In this document: piece after piece, positions 9,250-14,542 of the stretch
Numbering within the stretch: position 1 is the first letter of the stretch
How the letters are laid out: every line of letters begins with the position of its first letter
Source: Hymenoscyphus infarciens
Taxonomy: Eukaryota; Ascomycota; Leotiomycetes; Helotiales; Helotiaceae
Length of the DNA: 14,542 nt
Assembly (NCBI GenBank): GCA_001414345.1
Contig: LLCB01000648.1
Coordinates: 1 to 14,542 of the forward strand
Direction: 5' to 3'
Translations under genes and position numbers: made by a program
Notes under the pieces: model-generated
Database searches by the model: none
The model's input: only the letters and a program-made list of their open reading frames with translations
What the model was told of the DNA's origin: nothing

Positions 9250-9722
9250 TATAATATATATAATAATATAAGATTAGTAAGTTAAGGATTTAAAGTATTT
9301 AAGTCTAAGATAATAAAATTAGTATAAATAATTTATAACTTATACTATAAGCTACCTAGGATTATATACTTAATCTTATATAAGCCTATTTAGTAAGCCT
9401 AATAAGTATATTATATAACTACGTGTTTATAATATATTAGAGGCGCTTTAGAGTAACGTATTAATATATAAACCTAAAATAAAAGATCCTTTATTTTAGC
9501 TCTTTATCTTAAAAGTATAAAGAAATTACTAGATTAGTATAAGTCTACTACCTTAGTAGATATTATATACTATAGACCTAATTCTATACCTAGTTCTGCA
9601 CGCTAAGACTACTAAGCCTTTGGTCTATATAAGGAGGCTTTTAGGATACTAAAAAGACCTAAATATATATATATATCTATATATTTACTCTTTAACTACT
9701 TTATTACGTAACTATTCTTATA
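9250..9722 (+). repeat. 5' LTR of copia-2
   Basis: About 473 bp, inverted relative to 2244-2753. It starts TATAATATATATAATAATA and ends CTATTCTTATA, both consistent with mutated TG...CA. Less mutated stretches such as GTTCTGCACGCTAAG and CCTTTGGTC survive. The polypurine-to-LTR and LTR-to-gag boundaries agree with the copia-1 copy. Confidence 0.9.
9626..9633 (+). promoter_or_regulatory. TATA box of copia-2 LTR
   Basis: TATATAAG within TTGGTCTATATAAGGAGGC, conserved in both LTRs and about 105 bases upstream of the gag ATG. Confidence 0.6.
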
Positions 9723-9735
9723 TAGTAGTAATGCC
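9723..9735 (+). promoter_or_regulatory. Probable primer-binding site, overlapping the gag start
   Basis: Immediately after the LTR the sequence is TAGTAGTAATGCC. If the first TAG was TGG, it starts TGGTAG, the beginning of the Ty1 primer site that pairs with initiator methionine tRNA. This is inference, because the middle bases have changed and no tRNA from this genome is available for comparison. Confidence 0.45.
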
Positions 9736-9953
9736 TTCCTATAATAAATATATAAGTATTTAGAAGCTTAAAAGCTTTATAAATTATAAAGTCTAGGCTA
9801 TATATACTAAGGCTTTCCTTACTAAAGAAGGATAAATCGAATTAATTATGTCTTATATTAAAGACGACTTTAAATAAGAGTATAAAGTATTAAGTAATAT
9901 AATATTACTTATAGAAGATAGCCTACTTCTATAAATTTAAGATAAGAATAATA
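9731..9953 (+). pseudogene. gag: copia-2 Gag, N-terminal part
   Basis: Start of the capsid protein frame of the copia polyprotein. The ATG at 9731-9733 survives, only eight bases after the LTR. The translation runs MPSYNKYISI, then KLKSFINYKV-AIYTKAFLTK, where the stop in NYKV-A is TAG for TGG. This gives the N-Y-x-x-W signature of copia Gag N-termini. The frame continues to DKNN at 9950, where TIR element D begins. Joining to 13239 with a single TA continues as T-K-V-A-W-N-V in the same frame, matching the A-W-x-x-L block of UBN2-type copia Gag. In-frame stops are TAG and TAA only. Confidence 0.9.
9952..9953. repeat. TA target duplication, left of copy D
   Basis: Partner of 13239-13240. Removing D and one TA leaves the gag frame exactly open, which independently supports a 2-bp duplication. 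Confidence 0.9.
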
Positions 9954-10553
9954 CTTATATACTCTTTACTAGGGTTTTAAGCTAGTATTAACTTAGACTT
10001 AATACTAGTTTAATACTAGTTTAAGATATAAGTTATTTCTTAAAGTAGCTCTAATACGTTTTATAAAATAATTTAAAGTAATTTAAGCTAATTTATAAAA
10101 TGATTTAAGGTAAGAAATCGATTTATAAAATAATTTAAAATAAGAAACTGATTTAAAGGAATTAAGCTAATTTATAATCTAGCTCTTAACTTAGTTTAAA
10201 AAATATATTTAAAATAAAGTACTTAAAAGAAAAAATAAAAAGTCTAAAAAAAGTAGTTTTTTTTTAAAAGTGATTTAAGTAGCTTTTTATATATAAACCT
10301 TATATAATTTTTATATTCTAGTAGTTTTTAAATTTAGAGCTATTAGTATATAAATTTAGTAAGTTACGTAACTAAAGTAGGTTATATAGTAGAGCGTGGC
10401 TTTTATACTAGGGTTACTCTTACTAAATATAGTATACTATATATAACTAGCTACGTAGTAGGCTTAGTGTATATATAGGCTACTCTTACTTTTAACTTCG
10501 ACTTTGACTTTGACTTCTTTGACTTTAATATCTTTAACTTTAATACTTTACTT

Positions 10554-10578
10554 TAATAATAATAATAATAATAATAAC
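10554..10578. repeat. AAT array of copy D
   Basis: About eight AAT units in the same place as the array of copy C. Confidence 0.85.
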
Positions 10579-10924
10579 TATCTATTACTATTATATTATA
10601 TTTATATAGTATTAGGTTACTTATTAGTATTATAATCTAGGTTATCTTTATTATATTTACTACTCTAGTTAATTCTATGTTATTAAATAGTAGTAGAATA
10701 ATATTAGATAATATAGGTATATTTTATAAGTAGTTAGACTTTTAGTAGAGCGAATAAGAAGCTTTAAATTAGTTATTTAGCGAATTAGAAGCATTGGATT
10801 TATTATCTACGTTATTGTTATTACTATTACTATTACTATTACTATTATTATTACTTTTATAATATATACTATTTCTACTTTTATTTCTTAAACTAATATA
10901 TATACTTTATAGTTTCTAACTAAC

Positions 10925-10926
10925 TA
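10925..10926. repeat. TA target duplication, left of copy E
   Basis: Left flank CTAACTAAC-TA and right flank TA-ACTAACTAAC rejoin to an uninterrupted (CTAA)n tract when one TA is removed. The period of the tract is therefore kept, as expected for a TA duplication. Confidence 0.88.
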
Positions 10927-10997
10927 CTTACATGCCCTCTACTAGGGTTTTGAGCTAGTATCAACTTAGACTTAATACCGGTTTAATACCAGTTCAA

Positions 10998-11320
10998 AGT
11001 AAGAAACTGATTCATAAAACGATTTAAGGTGACTTAACCTAATTTATAAAACGATTTAAGCCAATTTATAAAACGATTTAAAGTAAGAAACCGATTTATA
11101 AAACGATTTAAAGTAAGAAACTGATTTATAAAACGATTTAAGGTGATTTAACTTAATTTATAAAACGATTTAAAGTAAGAAACCGATTTATTAAACGATT
11201 TAAAGTAAGAAACTGATTTATAAAACGATTTAAGGTGATTTAATCTAATTTATAAAACGATTTAAGCTGATTTATAAAATGATTTAAAGTAAGAAACCGA
11301 TTTATAAAATAATTTAAAAT
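10998..11320. repeat. Subterminal repeats of copy E
   Basis: About ten TTTATAAAACGATTTAA units, separated alternately by AGTAAGAAACYGA and GGTGATTTAAYYTAA spacers, forming a higher-order pattern. C-to-T and G-to-A changes convert this to the AAAATAATTTAA repeats of copies C and D. Confidence 0.8.
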
Positions 11321-11389
11321 TAGAAACTAACTTATAATCTAGCTCTTAACTTAGTTTAAAAAATATATCTAAAATAAAGTACTTAGAAG

Positions 11390-11426
11390 AAAAAAAAAAA
11401 GTCTAGAGAAAGTGTTTTTTTTTCTA
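11390..11426. repeat. A-run/T-run inverted repeat, copy E
   Basis: An A11 run and a T9 run flank GTCTAGAGAAAGTG. It is conserved in position in all copies that contain this segment. Confidence 0.6.
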
Positions 11427-11650
11427 AAGGCGATTTAAGCAGCTTTTTATATATAAACCTTATATAATTTTTATATTCTGGTTGTTCTTAAATTTAGAGC
11501 TACTAGTGTATAAATTTAGTAAGTTACTTGACTAAAGTGGGTTATATAGTAGGGCGTGGCTTTTGTACTAGGGTTGCTCTTACCAAACATGGTATACTAC
11601 GTATAACTAGCTACGTAACCGCTAAGACCTAGTGCACAGGCCACCTCTAC

Positions 11651-11730
11651 CTTCGACTTCGACTTCAACTTCGACACTTTAATACTTCGATACTTCGACA
11701 TCGATACTTCGATAACGACGATGACGATAA
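11651..11730. repeat. TTCGAC/GATAAC-type simple repeats in copy E
   Basis: CTTCGACTTCGACTTC units followed by TACTTCGA and GACGATGACGATAAC. The same place reads TTTAACTTTAA and (AAT)n in copy C, an example of arrays simplified by mutation. Confidence 0.8.
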
Positions 11731-11949
11731 CTATTTATTAATATCGCTATTGTATTATATTCCTTACTTAGCATCGGGCTGCTTATTAGTATCGTAATCT
11801 ACGTTGTATTTGTCGTGTTTACTACCCTGGTTAATTCTATGTTATTAAATAATAATAACATACCTCTTCTTTTTCGATAATTTAGGCATATTTTACAGTC
11901 GGACTTCTAGTAGAGCGAATTAGAAGTATTGGATTTGTTATCTACTTTA

Positions 11950-11986
11950 TTGCTGTTGCTGTCGCTATCGCTGTCGCTGTCGCTTT
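11950..11986. repeat. GCTGTC-type hexamer array in copy E
   Basis: TTGCTGTTGCTGTCGCTATC then GCTGTCGCTGTCGC. In copies A and D the same place reads ATTACTATTATTACTATTAC-like sequence. Confidence 0.8.
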
Positions 11987-12044
11987 TATAGTACGTACTA
12001 TTTCCACTCTTACTTCCTGAACTGACGTATATACCTTATAGTTT

Positions 12045-12073
12045 CTGACTGACCGACTGACCGACCGACTGAT
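12045..12073. repeat. CTGACCGA array of copy E (precursor form of the CTAA tracts)
   Basis: CTGACTGACCGACTGACCGA and following units. TG-to-TA and CCG-to-CTA changes turn every unit into CTAA, the sequence found in copies A-D. Confidence 0.85.
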
Positions 12074-12121
12074 CTAACTAATTAAATCGAGGTATATATA
12101 TAGAGATGACGTTATTTGGGT

Positions 12122-12215
12122 CGGTGGAACATTTAGTGGAATTGGTGGAATTAGTGGAATTGGTGGAATTAGTAGAATTAGTGGAATTAGTGGAATTAGT
12201 AGAATTAGTAGAAGT
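12122..12215. repeat. 9-bp array of copy E
   Basis: GGTGGAATTAGTGGAATT-type units, with TGG retained in the first part and TAG in the last. The array mixes mutated and unmutated units within one copy. Confidence 0.85.
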
Positions 12216-12636
12216 AGGACTTAGGCATTCGACGAACTAGGGCATGTTATATAAGAGTAGTGTAGCTACGTAATTTACGCCTGATTACGTGATTCTAGTC
12301 TTTTTTTATATTCGCTAGTGATTTTTTTAGTACTAATTTAAGGCAACTCTAATACTAAGTTACTACTAGTTTAAGGCGGGTCTGACACTGACTTAACTCA
12401 CCTGACCTGGTTTATGACCTGGTTTAACTCGCTGAAACGAGTCGGGTTTTACTGCTATGAATTATCTTAAGTCGGTTTTAAAGCATGTTTAACCTAGTTC
12501 TTGAATTATTTTAAACTGCTTTAATCTAGTTTATAAACTAGCTCGAACACGCTTCTGGAATCGGTCTGAATCACCTTAAGTCGGGGTTGAACCGGATTTA
12601 ACCCCGTCTCAAAACCCTCGCTAGTTGGTAGTAAAG

Positions 12637-12638
12637 TA
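12637..12638. repeat. TA target duplication, right of copy E
   Basis: Partner of 10925-10926. Copy D resumes in its (CTAA)n tract. Confidence 0.88.
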
Positions 12639-12723
12639 ACTAACTAACTAACTAATTAACTAATTAAACTAGTTATATTATAGTATATATATAAGGATAA
12701 CGTTATTTAGGTTAGAGAAATAT

Positions 12724-12794
12724 TTAGTAGAATAATTAGTAGAATAATTAGTAGAATTAGTAGAATTAGTAGAATTAGTAGAATTAGTAGAAGT
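12724..12794. repeat. 9-bp TTAGTAGAA array of copy D
   Basis: About seven units, beyond the (CTAA)n remnant at 12639-12655. Confidence 0.85.
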
Positions 12795-13238
12795 AGGACT
12801 TAGGTATTCAACGAATTAGGGTATACTATATAAGAGTAGTATAGCTATGTAATATACGCCTAATCACGTGATTCTAGTCTTTTTTTATATTTTCTAGTAA
12901 TTTTTTTAGTATTAATTTAAAGCTACTTTAATACTAAGTTACTACTAGTTTAAGGTAGGTTTAGAATTAAGTTAAACTAGTATCTAATACTAACTTAACT
13001 TACCTAACCTAGTTTATAACCTAGTTTAACTTATTAAAATAAGTTAAGTTTTACTACTATAAATTATCTTAAGTTGGTTTTAAAGTATATTAAACCTAGT
13101 TTTTAAATTATTTTAAACTACTTTAATCTATTTTATAAACTAGCTTAAACATACTTTTAGAATTAGTCTAAATTACCTTAAGTCGGGGTTAAACTAGATT
13201 TAACCCTGTCTTAAAACCCTTACTAGTTAGTAGTAAAG

Positions 13239-13240
13239 TA
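13239..13240. repeat. TA target duplication, right of copy D
   Basis: Partner of 9952-9953. The A also forms the first base of the gag codon that follows. Confidence 0.9.
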
Positions 13241-14542
13241 CTAAAGTTGCTTAGAACGTACTTAAGAACCTTTATAGTCTTAAAAGGTTCTCTTCTAAAT
13301 TTATACTATATAGAGAGTTCTTTAATATCTCTTTAGAGAGGTTTTCTTTTATAAAAGAATACTTTAATAAGGTTAAATATCTTAGTAATTAATTAAGAAC
13401 TAAAAGTATAAAACTACCTAGATAGGTAGTTATAGCCTAGGTACTTAATAATCTAAGTAAGGATTATAAGAATATTATATCTAATATAACTTAATCTTTA
13501 TAAAATAATATTAATACTTATATTATAAAGAACTTATTCTCTAATCTTATAAATAAGTCTAAAAGATAAGAGTCTAAAGAAGAAGAAGCTTTTATAAGCT
13601 CTACTTCTTATAAGAACTCTTATAAAGGAAAGAAGCTTTATAAAATTATAAAAGGGAAATACTATACCTATTATAAGTAGACTATATACTTTATAAATAA
13701 GTATTACTACCTTAATCTATAAAAAGTACTTAAAAGCTTTATATTTAAAAAAGGTACATTTAGAGCTAGCTTTAATAAAAAAAGAGAAGAAAAGAGCTTA
13801 TCTTAAGATAAAAGAGATATAAATGTTAATATTATATTTACTAACTTTAATTATAATAATACTTAAGTTATTAATAATAGAGAGGATAATATTAGCCTAG
13901 ATAATCTAGACTTTAAGATAAATAATACTTAAAATAAAAATATAAACTCTAATACTAATACTAATATAAATACCTTTAACTTCTTATTAAATACTAGATA
14001 AGCTAAATAGGTTCTTACTACTACCTCTAACTTTATAGATAATAAATCTAATTTTATACTAGATACTACTACTATAAAATATATAATATATAATAAGCTC
14101 TATTTTATAGATTATAAGCCTAGTAATAAACTAGTTAAGTAAAGTAAAGTAAAAATAATTAGTATTAAGAGAGTTAGTTCTATTTATATTAAGTTTAAAG
14201 ATAATAATATTATTAAGTCTTTTATATTTAAAAACTATTTATATATACTTAAACTAGGCTATAACCTAATAAGTTAAAGTAAATTAGTAAATTCCTATAC
14301 TATATTTACTTCTAATAACTACTATATTAAAGATAATAAAATAAATAAGCTTATAACTAAAGGTAATAAGATAAATAACTTATATTATTTAGATATTATT
14401 TCTCTTAGATATAAAAACACTATATTAAGTAATACTATACTTAATATAATAAAGTATAAAAATATAGATAAACTATACCTATATAATAGACTAGGATATA
14501 TTAGTCTATAAGTATTAAATAAGATTATTAATACTATAAAAG
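13239..14542 (+). pseudogene. gag-pol: copia-2 Gag C-terminal part, zinc knuckle, protease and pre-integrase
   Basis: Continuation of the 9731 frame, open in one frame to the window end if TAG/TAA are read as mutated Trp/Gln. Order: Gag core (NVLKNLYSLKR, YREFFNISLERFSFIKEYFN, VLNNLSKDYKN), a Lys/Ser-rich linker, and a zinc knuckle at 13663-13704. In the knuckle, Cys and His codons read TAT, TAT, TAC, TAT with the exact spacing C-x2-C-x4-H-x4-C. Then comes the aspartic protease, FILDTTTIKYI with Asp at 14062-14064, and its C-terminal block YLYILKLGYNLIS-SKL at about 14238-14290. The pre-integrase motif follows, YNRLGY for H-x-R-L-G-H (14482-14499). Gag, protease and Pol share one frame with no frameshift signal, as in many fungal and plant copia elements. 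It is inactive because catalytic and metal-binding residues are lost along with its stops. Confidence 0.92.

Larger units (their letters stand above)
10927..12636 (+). mobile_element. TA-inserting TIR element, copy E, complete and least mutated
   Basis: Complete 1710-bp copy and the best guide to the ancestral element. The left end is CTTACATGCCCTCTACTAGG then GTTTTGAG (10927-10954). The right end (12608-12636) is CTCAAAACCC followed by TCGCTAGTTGGTAGTAAAG. As inverted repeats they share CTT.AC at the tip and AGGGTTTTGAG inside, about 28-29 bp and imperfect. E keeps many CpG, TpG and CpA sites, so it is either the youngest copy or was least exposed to RIP. I see no long ORF, DDE motif or helix-turn-helix on either strand, so it is non-autonomous by appearance. 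TA duplication and short TIRs fit Tc1/mariner, but no transposase confirms this. Confidence 0.88.
9954..13238 (+). mobile_element. TA-inserting TIR element, copy D, interrupted by copy E
   Basis: Plus-oriented copy, 1571 bp without the inner insertion (9954-10924 plus 12639-13238), inserted into copia-2 gag. The left end CTTATATACTCTTTACTAGG is identical to that of copy C. The right end is TTAGTAGTAAAG, with the inverted-repeat core CTTAAAACCC at about 13210-13219. It carries the subterminal AAAATAATTTAAAG repeats (10062-10165), the A/T-run hairpin (about 10229-10267), TTTGACTTTGAC repeats that still hold TpG (about 10500-10530), an AAT array (10554-10578) and a (CTAA)n tract split by E. It is less mutated than A-C. 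Confidence 0.88.
9250..14542 (+). mobile_element. Ty1/copia LTR retrotransposon copia-2, plus strand, runs off the window
   Basis: Second copy of the copia family, with 5' LTR (9250-9722), primer site and gag start (9723-9733), then one fused gag-protease-integrase frame. It begins exactly where copia-1 coding sequence stops (9249), so it inserted into copia-1 in the opposite orientation. The frame is split by TIR element D (9954-13238). It keeps more CpG and TpG in its LTR than copia-1 does, consistent with a later insertion. The reverse transcriptase half and 3' LTR lie beyond the window. Confidence 0.9.

Noticed and set aside
9847..9849. Internal ATG as an alternative gag start
   Set aside because: The upstream ATG at 9731 includes the N-Y-x-x-W signature of copia Gag, which the internal start would lose.
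11540..11640. tRNA or other Pol III gene in copy E
   Set aside because: GGGCGTGGC and a later T run suggested promoter and terminator, but no cloverleaf or proper A and B boxes could be drawn.
10927..12636. Transposase gene inside copy E
   Set aside because: No long open frame on either strand and no DDE or DNA-binding motif that I can see. Most of the length is repeat arrays.
12639..13238. A sixth, separate TIR element next to copy E
   Set aside because: It starts in mid-tract at (CTAA)n and completes the left part at 9954-10924. Both belong to copy D split by E.
1..14542. Genome of an AT-rich protist or an organelle
   Set aside because: The bias is specific (CpA/TpG and CpG missing, CpT kept), hits transposon copies unequally, and copy E has a normal composition. 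That pattern is RIP rather than general AT drift.

Overview
This window looks like a transposon graveyard from a filamentous ascomycete (Pezizomycotina) that has passed through repeat-induced point mutation (RIP). It is extremely AT-rich. The dinucleotides CpA, TpG and CpG are almost gone, and the surviving C is mostly followed by T. By eye there is no TpG at all before position 2900. As a result ATG, TGG, CAA, CAG and CAT codons have mostly become ATA, TAG, TAA and TAT. No intact protein-coding gene remains, but several long reading frames can still be followed because nearly every in-frame stop is a TAA or TAG that fits a mutated Gln or Trp codon.

Layout, outermost to innermost. (1) 840-2243 (minus) is the remnant of an unrecognised gene of about 468 codons, cut on both sides by transposons. 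(2) A Ty1/copia retrotransposon, copia-1, lies on the minus strand. Its 3' LTR is 2244-2753, reverse transcriptase/RNase H is 2817-5066 and integrase is 8453-9249. (3) A second copy of the same family, copia-2, lies on the plus strand and begins inside copia-1. Its LTR is 9250-9722, with gag at 9731-9953 continuing at 13239-14542 through zinc knuckle, protease and pre-integrase. (4) Five copies (A-E) of a 1.6-1.7 kb element with terminal inverted repeats and a TA target duplication, and no visible transposase, sit inside these hosts. A (1-837) lies in or next to the unknown gene. B (5069-8450, minus) is in the copia-1 integrase and carries C (5786-7439, plus). D (9954-13238, plus) is in the copia-2 gag and carries E (10927-12636, plus).

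The nesting gives a relative order: unknown gene, copia-1, then B, then C; copia-1, then copia-2, then D, then E. Mutation load falls along the second series. E is the least mutated copy and shows the probable ancestral sequence of the family. Comparing E with its sisters suggests that the apparent microsatellites here, such as (CTAA)n, were made from more complex arrays by RIP. The TA target duplications are supported by empty-site comparison: removing D plus one TA rejoins the gag frame exactly.
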